From assembly GCF_014699115.1 (NCBI RefSeq), contig NZ_JACXAD010000008.1:62001-126000 (forward strand): 64,000 bases of DNA, read 5' to 3'. The position numbers and the translations under genes were made by a program. Origin of the DNA: Hymenobacter montanus. GTDB lineage: Bacteria; Bacteroidota; Bacteroidia; Cytophagales; Hymenobacteraceae. Within the stretch, counting starts at the first letter, position 1, and the number at the start of each line of letters is the position of its first letter. Shown here one piece after another: positions 52,408-60,705 of the stretch. Below the pieces are notes generated by a model. The model searched no databases, had not been told where the DNA came from, and worked only from the letters and a program-made list of their open reading frames with translations.

Positions 52408-52746
52408 TCAGTCGTCCTCGTAGTCCAGTCCCAAGCACTTGTTCAGGGCCTGGAGTAATTCGCTGGCCGCGTGCTGCTGCCCGGCGGCCCGGGCCACTTT
52501 CAGGCCGTCGCGGTAAACCTTTTCCGCTTCGTTTTTCTTATCAAACTGCTCCAGCAGCTTGCCCGCGTGGTAATACGTGCCCACGTAGTCGGGGTGCTCG
52601 GTCAGTAACTTCTGGTAGAATTCCCAGGCCCGTTCCGGTTCCTGCGCCCGGTACTCAGTGGCGAGCGCGTAAATGGTGAAGGCGTCGGTCGGGTCTTCTT
52701 CGTAAAAGGCCAGGAGTTGCTGCAAACGGGTGGATGGCGTATTCAT
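52408..52746 (-). CDS. Small TPR-like protein
   Basis: 112 residues from the ATG at 52746. Two TPR-type helix pairs are seen: FYEEDPTDAFTIYALATEYR with AWEFYQKLLTEHPDYVGTYY, and HAGKLLEQFDKKNEAEKVYRDGL with AASELLQALNKCLGLD. No signal peptide, so probably cytoplasmic and involved in protein contacts. It is divergent from etfB; the two starts are 83 bases apart and share the promoter zone. Confidence 0.78.
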   Translation of the reverse strand: MNTPSTRLQQLLAFYEEDPTDAFTIYALATEYRAQEPERAWEFYQKLLTEHPDYVGTYYHAGKLLEQFDKKNEAEKVYRDGLKVARAAGQQHAASELLQALNKCLGLDYEDD

Positions 52747-52763
52747 TCGGGGCGGTTTCAGGT

Positions 52764-52771
52764 TATCTTTG
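52764..52771 (+). promoter_or_regulatory. etfB promoter, -7 element
   Basis: TATCTTTG fits TAnnTTTG, 58 bases before the etfB ATG at 52830. Confidence 0.55.
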
Positions 52772-52829
52772 CGCCAAAATTGCGGTTTTTCCGCTCGACA
52801 TCTCATTTTCCTGGTTTCAGCCCGCCTGC

Positions 52830-53570
52830 ATGAAATTTCTCGTTTGCATTAGTAACGTGCCCGACACGACTACCAAAATCGCTTTCACGCCCGACAACAA
52901 GGAGTTCAACAAAGCGGGGGTGCAGTTTGTCATCAACCCCTGGGATGAATACGCCCTCACCCGCGCCATCGAGCTGAAAGAGGCCGCGGGCAGCGGTACC
53001 GTCACGGTACTCAACGTGGGCGAAGCCGATACCGAACCCAACATCCGCAAGGCCCTCGCTATTGGGGCCGACGACGCCATCCGCGTTAACGCGGCCCCGC
53101 AGGATGCATATTTCGTGGCCGAGCAAATCGCCGCCGTGGCCAAAGAAGGCGGCTACGACGTGATTCTGATGGGCAAGGAAAGCATCGACTACAACGGCTT
53201 CCAAGTGCACGGCATGGTGGGCGAGATGCTGGGCATCCCCACAGTGGCCCCGGCCATGAAGCTCGACCTGAGCGGCAATACCGCCACGCTGGAGCGCGAA
53301 ATCGAGGGCGGTAAGGAGATTGTAACCGTCAACACCCCCTTTGTGGCTTCGTGCCAGCAGCCCATGTGCGAGCCCCGCATCCCGAACATGCGCGGCATCA
53401 TGACGGCCCGCACCAAGCCCCTGAAAGTAATTCCCCCCGTGGGCGAGCCCGCCCGCACTACCGTGGCCGAATATGCGTTGCCCCCCAAGAAGCAAGGCGT
53501 GAAGCTTATTCCCGCCGAAAACGCCGGCGACTTGATCAAGCTGCTGCGCAACGAAGCCAAAGTCATTTAA
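52830..53570 (+). CDS. etfB: Electron transfer flavoprotein, beta subunit
   Basis: 246 residues from the ATG at 52830 (KFLVCISNVPDTTTKIAF). Family blocks: INPWDEYALTRAIELKE, VTVLNVGEADTEPNIRKALA, GADDAIRVNA, VILMGKESIDYNGFQVHGMV (nucleotide loop) and PNMRGIMTARTKPLKVI (ETF-beta signature region). With EtfA it carries electrons from acyl-CoA and other dehydrogenases to the quinone pool. etfA follows after 98 bases that contain an AT-rich inverted repeat. Confidence 0.95.
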   Translation: MKFLVCISNVPDTTTKIAFTPDNKEFNKAGVQFVINPWDEYALTRAIELKEAAGSGTVTVLNVGEADTEPNIRKALAIGADDAIRVNAAPQDAYFVAEQIAAVAKEGGYDVILMGKESIDYNGFQVHGMVGEMLGIPTVAPAMKLDLSGNTATLEREIEGGKEIVTVNTPFVASCQQPMCEPRIPNMRGIMTARTKPLKVIPPVGEPARTTVAEYALPPKKQGVKLIPAENAGDLIKLLRNEAKVI

Positions 53571-53663
53571 ATTAAAAATTCATAATTAAAAATTAAAAAT
53601 TACAGGTTGCCGTCACTAACTGATAGTCAATTTTTTAATTCTTAATTTTTAATTTTTAATTCC
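53571..53663. repeat. AT-rich inverted repeat between etfB and etfA
   Basis: Several AATTAAAAATT units (53571-53604) are complementary to AATTCTTAATTTTTAATTTT and related sequence at 53636-53661. It is related to the repeat upstream of arsM (51171-51240). Confidence 0.75.
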
Positions 53664-53668
53664 CTACT

Positions 53669-54646
53669 ATGTCTGTATTAGTTGTTGTTGAATGCGCCGA
53701 GGGTGAAGTAAAAAAATCTTCGCTCGAAGTAGCCTCCTACGGGGCGCAAGTTGCTGCTCAACTGGGCACCACGGCCACGGCCATCGCCGTCGGGGGGGCC
53801 ACCGAGGCCAACCTCGCCAGCCTGGGCGAGCAGGGCATCACGAAAGTGCTTTACGATGCCGAGCCCCGGCTGAAAGAGTTCTCCAATAATGCCTACACCA
53901 AGCTTATCGCTACGGCGGCCGAGCAGGAACAAGCCACTATCATCGTGCTGGCCAATTCCAACATTGGCGCGGCGGTGGGCTCGCGCCTATCGGTGCGGCT
54001 GAAAGCCAGCCTGGCCACCAACGTGGTCGAGCTGCCCAAAACCGACGGGGGCCAGTTTGTGGTGAAGCGCGGGGCCTTCTCGGGCAAGGCATTTTCGAAC
54101 GTCGTGCTGAGCGGCGACCGCAAAATCATCGCGGTTAAGAAGAATTCGACCGAGGCCCGGCACGAGGCCGGTAAAATCGCCGAGGTGGTCAGCTTCTCGG
54201 CCCAGCTCAGCGACGCCGACTTTGCCGACGCCCCCACCAAGGTGGTGATGCAGGAACAAGCCGGCGGCGTGCTCCTGCCCGAAGCTGAATTAGTGGTATC
54301 CGGCGGGCGCGGCATGAAAGGCCCCGAAAACTGGGGCCTGATTGAGGATTTGGCGAAAGCTCTCGGCGCCGCCACCGCCTGCTCCAAACCGGTTTCGGAC
54401 GTCGACTGGCGCCCCCACCACGAGCACGTGGGCCAAACCGGCATCACGGTTTCGCCGAACCTGTACATTGCCTGCGGCATTTCGGGGGCCATTCAGCACC
54501 TGGCCGGCGTGAACAGCAGCAAGGTGATTGTGGTCATCAATAAAGATCCCGAAGCGCCGTTCTTTAAGGCCGCCGACTACGGCATCGTCGGCGACGTATT
54601 CGAGGTACTACCCAAGCTAACTGCTGCCGTAAAAGAGCTGAACTAG
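53669..54646 (+). CDS. etfA: Electron transfer flavoprotein, alpha subunit
   Basis: 325 residues. MSVLVVVECAEGEVKKSSLE starts the N-terminal domain; the FAD-binding C-terminal domain shows VVSGGRGMKGPENWGLIEDL, AATACSKPVSDVDWRPHHEH, VGQTGITVSPNLYIACGISG with AIQHLAGVNSSKVIVVIN following, and APFFKAADYGIVGDVF. It binds FAD and pairs with EtfB. It is the second gene of the etfBA transcript. Confidence 0.96.
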   Translation: MSVLVVVECAEGEVKKSSLEVASYGAQVAAQLGTTATAIAVGGATEANLASLGEQGITKVLYDAEPRLKEFSNNAYTKLIATAAEQEQATIIVLANSNIGAAVGSRLSVRLKASLATNVVELPKTDGGQFVVKRGAFSGKAFSNVVLSGDRKIIAVKKNSTEARHEAGKIAEVVSFSAQLSDADFADAPTKVVMQEQAGGVLLPEAELVVSGGRGMKGPENWGLIEDLAKALGAATACSKPVSDVDWRPHHEHVGQTGITVSPNLYIACGISGAIQHLAGVNSSKVIVVINKDPEAPFFKAADYGIVGDVFEVLPKLTAAVKELN

Positions 54647-54860
54647 CTTATTGATTGAGTATTGGGGATTTGAGCACCTGGTTTTCGCGAGAAAGCTGCC
54701 GCTTGGGTCCCCAACTCTTTTTTTCGCATTTTAGCAATCCCCGACCGGTTTTAACGGCAGATACCTGGACTTTTCTTTATTTGCACGTACATCCCTCTTA
54801 CCGGCTTTCGTCGGGCGCACGTCTTTCCTCCAAAGTCCCCAAGACCCCAGCTCCATCCCC

Positions 54861-55496
54861 TTGAAAAAAATCCAGCTTGAAATCCTGGGCCTTTCGTCCA
54901 GCCAGTCCCAATCTGGCTCCTTTGCGCTCATTTTGGGTGAGAAGGGTGGCAACCGCCGCCTACCCATCATCATTGGCATGTTTGAAGCCCAAAGCATTGC
55001 CATTCAAATTGAGAAAATCAGCCCCAACCGCCCGCTCACGCACGACCTGTTCAAATCCTTTGCCGAGCACGTGCACGTCGTGATCCTGGAAGTGGTCATC
55101 TCTGACCTGAAGGAAGGGGTATTCTACTCGCGTATCGTGTGCTCCGACGGGGCCACCACCTTTGAGATTGATGCCCGGCCTTCCGATGCCATCGCCATTG
55201 GGCTGCGCTTCGGCGTGCCCATCTTCACGGTGGAAAGTGTGCTCAGCGAGGCCGGCATCATCCTTTCGGACCTCGACGAAGCCGACAATGAGGCCGAGGA
55301 AGACGATGAGGAGGAGGACGACGAGGACACCGATTCCGATTCTTCCCGCTCCTCCCGCTCCCAGCCGGAGCCGCGGGACCCCAGCGGCCAGGTATCGCTG
55401 GATGAGCTAACCAAAATGCTGGCCCAGGCTCTCGAGAAAGAAGACTACGAGAAAGCCGCCAAAATCCGCGACGAGCTCAACAAACGCAACGGCTGA
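54861..55496 (+). CDS. Bifunctional nuclease (DUF151) protein with UVR-type C-terminus
   Basis: 211 residues, start TTG 54861 (KKIQLEILGLSSSQSQSGSF). DUF151 blocks: ILGEKGGNRRLPIIIGMFEA, RPLTHDLFKSFAEHV, FYSRIVCSDGATTFEIDARP and SDAIAIGLRFGVPIFTVESV. An acidic linker (DEEEDDEDTDSDSS) is followed by a UVR-like helix pair (LDELTKMLAQALEKEDYEKA then AKIRDELN), as in many Bacteroidota members. The family has nuclease activity in a few tested cases; the role here is unknown. The 214 bases upstream hold no clear promoter or gene. Confidence 0.88.
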   Translation: MKKIQLEILGLSSSQSQSGSFALILGEKGGNRRLPIIIGMFEAQSIAIQIEKISPNRPLTHDLFKSFAEHVHVVILEVVISDLKEGVFYSRIVCSDGATTFEIDARPSDAIAIGLRFGVPIFTVESVLSEAGIILSDLDEADNEAEEDDEEEDDEDTDSDSSRSSRSQPEPRDPSGQVSLDELTKMLAQALEKEDYEKAAKIRDELNKRNG

Positions 55497-55619
55497 CCAC
55501 GGATTCATTCGGATTTTTCGGATTCCGCGGATGGTAACGTGCCTTACCTTAGCGCGTATCCACTGGTGCTTGAACGCTGCTTTCTACTGGGAAGCAGCGT
55601 TTCTGTTTTCTTTGCGGCT

Positions 55620-56168
55620 ATGGAATCACCCAACCAAGACCTTAACCTTAGCTACCCTATTGGGCGGGCGCAGTTGCCGGACGGCTCGCTCACGGCAACC
55701 GAGCGCACGGCTCTTATTCAGCAGCTTGCCGAGTTGCCGGCCCAGCTCACCGCGGTGGCGCGGGCGGTGGGGGGCGAGGGCTTGCAACGTTCCTACCGCC
55801 CCGGCGGCTGGACCGGCCGGCAAGTCATTCACCACTTAGCCGACTCGCACCTGAACAGCTACTCTCGCTACCGGCTGGCCCTCACCGAGGAGCACCCCAC
55901 CGTCCGGCCCTACGACGAAAAAGCCTGGGCCGAGCTGCCCGACGTAGCCGCCACGCCCATCACGGTATCGCTGACGCTGCTCGAAGCCCTGCACTCGCGC
56001 TGGGTAACGCTGCTGCACCACCTCACCGACGAACAGTGGCAATGCACCTTTTACCACCCCGGCATGCAGCGCGACTTCACCCTCGACCAGGCCCTGGCCC
56101 TGTACGTCTGGCACGGGCAGCACCATCTGGCCCATTTAAAGCTCTTGCTGCCAGCAGCATCGGCCTAG
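55620..56168 (+). CDS. YfiT-type DinB superfamily protein (putative bacillithiol-transferase group)
   Basis: 182 residues from the ATG at 55620. Family blocks: LNLSYPIGRAQLPDG near the N-terminus, YRPGGWTGRQVIHHLADSHL with the first metal His, EDKAWAEL-like RPYDEKAWAELPDV, and ALYVWHGQHHLAHL with the other His ligands. Such proteins bind a metal at the three His; activity is known for few members. A CTTTG-containing stretch (55607-55615) comes just before the ATG and may be part of its promoter. Confidence 0.85.
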   Translation: MESPNQDLNLSYPIGRAQLPDGSLTATERTALIQQLAELPAQLTAVARAVGGEGLQRSYRPGGWTGRQVIHHLADSHLNSYSRYRLALTEEHPTVRPYDEKAWAELPDVAATPITVSLTLLEALHSRWVTLLHHLTDEQWQCTFYHPGMQRDFTLDQALALYVWHGQHHLAHLKLLLPAASA

Positions 56169-56224
56169 CTTCCCTGCAGGCTATTACAAAGGTCCTGCTT
56201 CTATGCACAGCGCGTCGGGTGCAA

Positions 56225-56421
56225 CCTCACCCCCGGCCCCTCTCCGCAGGAGAGGGAAGCCAGGCGACAAGAACACGGAGCGGAGAAATGCTTTAAGTAG
56301 CTATTCATAAAGTGTACCCTTACTGATGACCCACTACTTAAATCCGTGGCTAGAACATTCTTCGGTTCTGTATCCTCTTCGTTAGGCTTCCCTCTCCTGC
56401 GGAGAGGGGCCGGGGGTGAGG
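56225..56421. repeat. MITE-like element with perfect 37-bp inverted repeats
   Basis: 56225-56261 is exactly complementary to 56385-56421. Inside, TTTAAGTAG (56293-56301) and CTACTTAAA also face each other, and the stretches between show weaker complementarity, so almost all of the 197 bp could fold back on itself. It separates two convergent genes and could end both transcripts. Confidence 0.88.
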
Positions 56422-56448
56422 TCCCGCCGCGCCAACTCAGCTCCCGCC

Positions 56449-57264
56449 CTAGATCCCGCCGCCCGACTCGCTTTCTTCGGCAAAGGCGGCCATGCCGCCT
56501 TCGGTTTCTTCGTCGATGCGCTTGGCGGCCCGGACCAGGCTGCTGCTGAAGATGAAGTCGCGCAGCTCGGGTACGGGTGCGTTGAGAATTTCTTCCTTGG
56601 TGCCGTCCCACAGCTTGCGGCCCTGGTGGAGGAAAATGATGTGTTCTCCGATTTCAATCACCGAGTTCATGTCGTGGGTAACGATGACGGTGGTGATGTT
56701 GTACTCGTGCGTGATTTCGTGAATCAGCTCGTCGATTTTAATGCTGGTGGCAGGGTCGAGGCCGGAGTTGGGCTCGTCGCAGAACAGATAAGTACAGTTG
56801 GGCGCGATAGCACGGGCAATTCCGACCCGCTTTTTCATGCCGCCTGAAATTTCGGCGGGCATCTTGTTGCCCGCGTTTTCGAGCCCCACGCGCTTGAGGC
56901 AGAACTCAACCCGTTCGCGGCGCTCGGCAACCGACATTTCGGGCGTGAGCATTTGCAGGGGAAACTCCACGTTCTGAGCCACCGTCATCGAGTCGAACAG
57001 AGCCGAACCCTGGAATAGCATCCCGATCTTGCGACGAATCTCCTGCCGGATGTCAATCTTGTTGTTGGTGTACACCGTGCCATCGAAGGTGATAGAGCCA
57101 ATATCAGGCTTCATCAGCCCCACGATGCACTGCAGCAGCACGCTTTTGCCGGTGCCCGAGCCACCGAGCAGCAGGTTGCACTTACCGGTTTCGAACACGC
57201 AGGTAACGCCCTTGAGCACGGGCGTGCCGTTAAAGGATTTTTCAACGTTTGATACTTCAATCAT
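56449..57264 (-). CDS. mlaF: ABC transporter ATP-binding protein, MlaF-like
   Basis: 271 residues from the ATG at 57264. Walker A GGSGTGKSVLLQCIVG, Q-loop region KIGMLFQGSALFDSMTVAQN (typical for MlaF/Mkl), signature ISGGMKKRVGIARA and Walker B YLFCDEPNSGLDP; switch His in VTHDMNS. It powers retrograde or anterograde phospholipid transport with the permease mlaE upstream (99-base gap, same strand). No MlaD-type substrate-binding gene follows; a repeat element and convergent gene do. Confidence 0.9.
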   Translation of the reverse strand: MIEVSNVEKSFNGTPVLKGVTCVFETGKCNLLLGGSGTGKSVLLQCIVGLMKPDIGSITFDGTVYTNNKIDIRQEIRRKIGMLFQGSALFDSMTVAQNVEFPLQMLTPEMSVAERRERVEFCLKRVGLENAGNKMPAEISGGMKKRVGIARAIAPNCTYLFCDEPNSGLDPATSIKIDELIHEITHEYNITTVIVTHDMNSVIEIGEHIIFLHQGRKLWDGTKEEILNAPVPELRDFIFSSSLVRAAKRIDEETEGGMAAFAEESESGGGI

Positions 57265-57363
57265 GTTAGTTGTCGGTTGATTGTTGCTCGTTGTCAGTGA
57301 AAAGCCTCGTTCTAAGCTAGGCAGCAAGTCCTGCCAACTGACGAGGAACCGCTGGCAACTAAA

Positions 57364-58095
57364 TCACAGCAGCAGCGCGGCCAGGGCGAAGTCGGCGATG
57401 AGGATGGCAATGATGGAGTTGGTAACGGCCCCCGTGCTGGCCGCGCCCACTTCCAGGGCACCGCCGGTGGTGTAAAAGCCTTTGAAAGATGAGATGCCCG
57501 ACACCAGGAAAGCAAACACGACGGCTTTGATCAGGGCAAACGTGATGTTGTAGGGCACAAAGTCCAGACGGATGCCTTCGATGTAGTCCTGGGCCGTCAT
57601 GACGTTGGTGAGCGTGCCGGCCAGGTAGCCCCCGAGGATGGACAACACCATGGCCAGAATCACCAGCAGGGGAAACATGAGCAGGGCGGCCATGATGCGC
57701 GGGAACACCAGATACGAGGCCGAGTTGATGCCCATTACTTCCAGGGCCGACACTTGCTCGGTGATGCGCATGGTTCCCAGGCCGCCGGCGATGCTGCTCC
57801 CGACCTTGCCCGCCAATACGATGCTGGTAATGGTGGGGGCCAGCTCAAGGATGGTCATCTCGCGCACCATGTAGCCGATGGTGGACTGCGGAATGAGCGG
57901 GTTGGTGAGGTTATAGGCAATCTGCACGCAGGTCACGGCCCCGATAAAGGCCGACACGATGGAAACGATGACCACCGAGTCGACCCCAATGAGGATGGCC
58001 TCGTCGATGGTGCGCTTCCAGAGCACGTTAAACCGCTCCGTGCGCGAAACCATACCGCGCAGAAATAAGACGAAGGAGCCGAAAGTTTGAAGCAT
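57364..58095 (-). CDS. mlaE: Lipid-transport permease, MlaE family
   Basis: 243 residues, five to six membrane spans. MlaE blocks: FNVLWKRTIDEAILIGVDSV, NPLIPQSTIGYMVREMTILE, LELAPTITSIVLAGKVGSSI, AGGLGTMRITEQVSALEVMG and SASYLVFPRIMAALLMFPLL. It forms the inner-membrane part of an Mla-type phospholipid transporter with the ATPase encoded downstream. The gap of 99 bases contains short inverted repeats. Divergent from the SDR gene at 58202. Confidence 0.92.
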   Translation of the reverse strand: MLQTFGSFVLFLRGMVSRTERFNVLWKRTIDEAILIGVDSVVIVSIVSAFIGAVTCVQIAYNLTNPLIPQSTIGYMVREMTILELAPTITSIVLAGKVGSSIAGGLGTMRITEQVSALEVMGINSASYLVFPRIMAALLMFPLLVILAMVLSILGGYLAGTLTNVMTAQDYIEGIRLDFVPYNITFALIKAVVFAFLVSGISSFKGFYTTGGALEVGAASTGAVTNSIIAILIADFALAALLL

Positions 58096-58201
58096 GGGAG
58101 GTTGTTGGGAAATAAAAACCGAAGTTTGAGCCAGCGGGTTGCTTCGGGCGGAAGCTTAAGCAACCAGCCACTTTACGTAAAATCACGCAGACACAGTGCA
58201 A

Positions 58202-58921
58202 ATGAGCGAAAAAATAATTGTTGTAACGGGCGGCAGCAAAGGTATTGGCCGCGCCATCGTGTTGCGCTTTCTGCGCGCGGGCTACCCGGTAGCCACCTGC
58301 GCCCGCTCGGCGCCCGATCTGGCGGCCCTCACCACCGCAGTGGCGGCGGCCGTTCCGGGGGCGGTGCTTCATACGTTGCCGGCCGACCTGAGCCGGGCCG
58401 AAGACTGCGCGCGCTTCGCGGCCTTCGTGCGGGCCCTGGGCCAGCCGATAGCCGTGCTGGTAAACAATGCCGGGGCCTTCCTGCCCGGCCGCCTGCAGGA
58501 TGAGCCCGCCGACGGCTCGCAGCTGCGCCAGATGCTGGCCGTGAACCTGCTCAGCGCCTACGACGTGACCCTGCCCCTGCTGCCAGGTTTCCTGGCCCAG
58601 GGCTCCGGCCACATCTTCACGATTTGCTCCACGGCCAGCGTCACGGCCTATCCCAACGGGGGCTCCTACGGCATTGCCAAGCACGCCTTGCTGGGCTTCA
58701 CCAAAAACCTGCGCGAAGAACTAAAGCCCAGCGGCGTGCGCGTCACGGCGGTGCTGCCGGGCCCCACGCTCACGGCCAGCTGGGCTGGCGTCGAGCTGCC
58801 CGCTGAGCGGTTCGTGCAGGCCGAGGACGTGGCCGAAGCCGTGTTCTCAGCCTATGCCATGTCGCCCCACGCCGTGGTAGAGGAACTGCTGATTCGGCCC
58901 CAACTGGGCGACCTGGGCTAA
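58202..58921 (+). CDS. Short-chain dehydrogenase/reductase
   Basis: 239 residues from the ATG at 58202. SDR marks: VVTGGSKGIGRAIVLRFLRA (cofactor loop TGxxxGIG), VLVNNAGAFLPG, catalytic Ser in CSTASVTAYPNGGSYGIAKHA with YxxxK, and GVRVTAVLPGPTLT. Substrate unknown; related proteins reduce 3-ketoacyl chains or sugars. Convergent with the DUF2807 gene (13 bases between the stops). Confidence 0.9.
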   Translation: MSEKIIVVTGGSKGIGRAIVLRFLRAGYPVATCARSAPDLAALTTAVAAAVPGAVLHTLPADLSRAEDCARFAAFVRALGQPIAVLVNNAGAFLPGRLQDEPADGSQLRQMLAVNLLSAYDVTLPLLPGFLAQGSGHIFTICSTASVTAYPNGGSYGIAKHALLGFTKNLREELKPSGVRVTAVLPGPTLTASWAGVELPAERFVQAEDVAEAVFSAYAMSPHAVVEELLIRPQLGDLG

Positions 58922-58934
58922 CCGCGCAGGGCTG

Positions 58935-59738
58935 CTACTCGGCTTTTTTGCCGCCTGAGCCCGTTATCCGAATATCGGTGGAAGCGGGCGGGCCGCCGTA
59001 GTACAGGGTGCCGGTGCCGGCAACGGTGCCGCCCACGATATCGGTGGCCCGCACGTGAGCATCGCCGTAGCTGTCGCGGGTCATGGTGAAGTAGCAGCGG
59101 CGCGGGGTGATGCCCTGGGCAAACAAGCGGCCCGCCCCCCCCAGCGTGAAGTTTAGCTCCTCAGCGGTTCCGCGCACGGTGATGTCGCCCAGCTCGTACT
59201 GATCCAAATACAGCTGCCGGGCCTTCACGTTGAGGTCGTAGTCGCCGGAGCCCACGAGGTGGAAAAAGATGGTGTCTTGCTCGAACTGGCCCACAGTGCT
59301 GCCATTGCCCTGCCCGCGCAGGAACACGTTGGTAATGTGAGGCAGGTGCAGCGTTACCTCACGCGGGGTGTCGTAGCTGCGGGCCCAGTTACAGGAGCTC
59401 GTGTTAGCAATTTCCAGGCTATTGCCGTGGCGGGTGAATTCAATATCCTCGATTAGGCCCTCCCCCGCTCGCACTTCGGCGTACGTCTCGGAGTCCTGCA
59501 CCAGGCGCAGGTCCACGTTGTCGAAGGCTGTTACCACAGCAAGACCGGGGGCCAGCTCGCGCCGCTGGGTGATGATGCGGCCGGTACTTTTCAGGCAGTC
59601 GGTGCCGTGGCCGGGCTTACAGGTGCTCAAGCCAGCCGCCAGCAGCAGCCCGAGCGCCACCCGGCTCAGCCTCTGCCCTACCCCAAACCACCCCGGGCCG
59701 CTAACTTGCGGCGGCAAACTCGTATAGCACATTTGCAT
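58935..59738 (-). CDS. DUF2807 (GIN domain) lipoprotein
   Basis: 267 residues from the ATG at 59738 (a second ATG two codons on). A signal with a Cys (VALGLLLAAGLSTC) suggests a lipoprotein. The GIN-type beta-helix region is recognised by GLAVVTAFDNVDLRLVQDSE, EIANTSSCNWARSYDTPREV, NVFLRGQGNGSTVGQFEQDT and IFFHLVGSGDYDLNVKARQL. The frame is open far upstream (to 60143) across the antisense of the next gene, but that part is not credible. Function unknown; probably attached to the outer membrane or periplasm. Confidence 0.85.
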   Translation of the reverse strand: MQMCYTSLPPQVSGPGWFGVGQRLSRVALGLLLAAGLSTCKPGHGTDCLKSTGRIITQRRELAPGLAVVTAFDNVDLRLVQDSETYAEVRAGEGLIEDIEFTRHGNSLEIANTSSCNWARSYDTPREVTLHLPHITNVFLRGQGNGSTVGQFEQDTIFFHLVGSGDYDLNVKARQLYLDQYELGDITVRGTAEELNFTLGGAGRLFAQGITPRRCYFTMTRDSYGDAHVRATDIVGGTVAGTGTLYYGGPPASTDIRITGSGGKKAE

Positions 59739-59750
59739 CCTTATTTTTTT

Positions 59751-59758
59751 CAAAGATA
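59751..59758 (-). promoter_or_regulatory. Promoter element of the DUF2807 gene
   Basis: On the minus strand TATCTTTG (59758 to 59751) fits TAnnTTTG; the ATG at 59738 is 12 bases downstream. It supports the late start. Confidence 0.6.
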
Positions 59759-59759
59759 A

Positions 59760-60455
59760 ATGGACCTTACCGGCAAAATCGCCATTGTCACCGGCGCAAG
59801 CAGAGGAATTGGGCGCGCCACGGTAGAAGCCTTGCTGGCCCGCGGCGCCGCCGTGGCCGGCTGGGGCCGCACGGCCCCAACGGGCCTGGTGCACGACCGT
59901 TTCCAGTTTTTTGCCTGCGATGTACGCGACGAAGCAGCCGTGGGCGCGGCGCTCACTAACACGGTGCGCGAGCTGGGCCCCGAAATCCACGTACTGGTCA
60001 ACAACGCTGGGCTCGGCATCGCCGGCCCCGTCGATGGCTTTAAAGCCGAGGACTGGAAGCTGATGTTCGACACCAACGTGCACGGCACCTTCTTTTGCTC
60101 GCGGGCCGTGCTGCCGCAGATGAAGCGCCAGCAGGTGGGCCACATCATCAATGTTGCCAGTATTGCGGGCACCACCGGTATCGAGAACATGGCGGGCTAT
60201 TGCGCCACGAAGTTTGCGGTGCGCGGCTTCTCGCAGTCCTTATTCAAAGAAGTGCGGAACGACGGCATCAAAGTGACGTGTTTGTACCCAGGTTCGACCC
60301 AAACGAATTTCTTCGACGACATCCCCGGCACCACGGCCAACGACTCGATGATGAAACCCGAAGACGTTGCCAGTGCCATCATCTACGCCTTGGAAACGCC
60401 CTTCAACTTCCACATCGTAGACGTGGAAATGCGCCCCCTGCAACCTCGGAAATAA
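59760..60455 (+). CDS. Short-chain dehydrogenase/reductase, 3-ketoacyl-ACP-reductase-like
   Basis: 231 residues. IAIVTGASRGIGRATVEALL (NADP loop), FFACDVRDEAAVGAALTNTV, HVLVNNAGLGIAGPVDGFKA, catalytic INVASIAGTTGIENMAGYCA then TKFAV, and VTCLYPGSTQTNFFDDIPGT. It probably reduces a 3-oxo group with NADPH, but the true substrate is not fixed. The start is divergent from the DUF2807 gene with only 21 bases between them, so their control regions overlap. Confidence 0.9.
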   Translation: MDLTGKIAIVTGASRGIGRATVEALLARGAAVAGWGRTAPTGLVHDRFQFFACDVRDEAAVGAALTNTVRELGPEIHVLVNNAGLGIAGPVDGFKAEDWKLMFDTNVHGTFFCSRAVLPQMKRQQVGHIINVASIAGTTGIENMAGYCATKFAVRGFSQSLFKEVRNDGIKVTCLYPGSTQTNFFDDIPGTTANDSMMKPEDVASAIIYALETPFNFHIVDVEMRPLQPRK

Positions 60456-60475
60456 CGCTTGGTCGTTTTGGAGCC

Positions 60476-60704
60476 TGGTTGTTGGTGCATAGTGCTTGGA
60501 GCCTAGTGCTTGGTATGTAGAATCTCATGCTAAGCTTGCCGAAGCATCGTACAAGTCATCCCATCACCAGAACAAGAAAATAATTACCACCCCATGCGGG
60601 CTGCTTCGGCTAGGCAGACGCCAGATAAGCGGGACGTTTTACGTACCAAGCACCAGGCACTAGGCACCAACAACCAAGCACTAGGCTCCAAGCACCAACA
60701 ACCA
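60476..60704. repeat. Nested fold-back repeat reaching the gldA start codon
   Basis: 60476-60515 (TGGTTGTTGGTG ... AGTGCTTGG ...) is imperfectly complementary to 60643-60704, where the pattern occurs almost twice (CACCAACAACCA at 60665-60676 and 60693-60704). Inside, TGCTAAGCTTGCCGAAGCA (60528-60546) faces TGCTTCGGCTAGGCA (60602-60616). The right end touches the ATG of gldA, leaving no room for any other leader. Confidence 0.8.
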
Positions 60705-60705
60705 A

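Noticed and set aside
58935..60143. Extension of the DUF2807 lipoprotein to 402 residues
   Set aside because: The extra 134 residues are antisense to the SDR gene at 59760; a promoter element and a proper signal peptide support the start at 59738.
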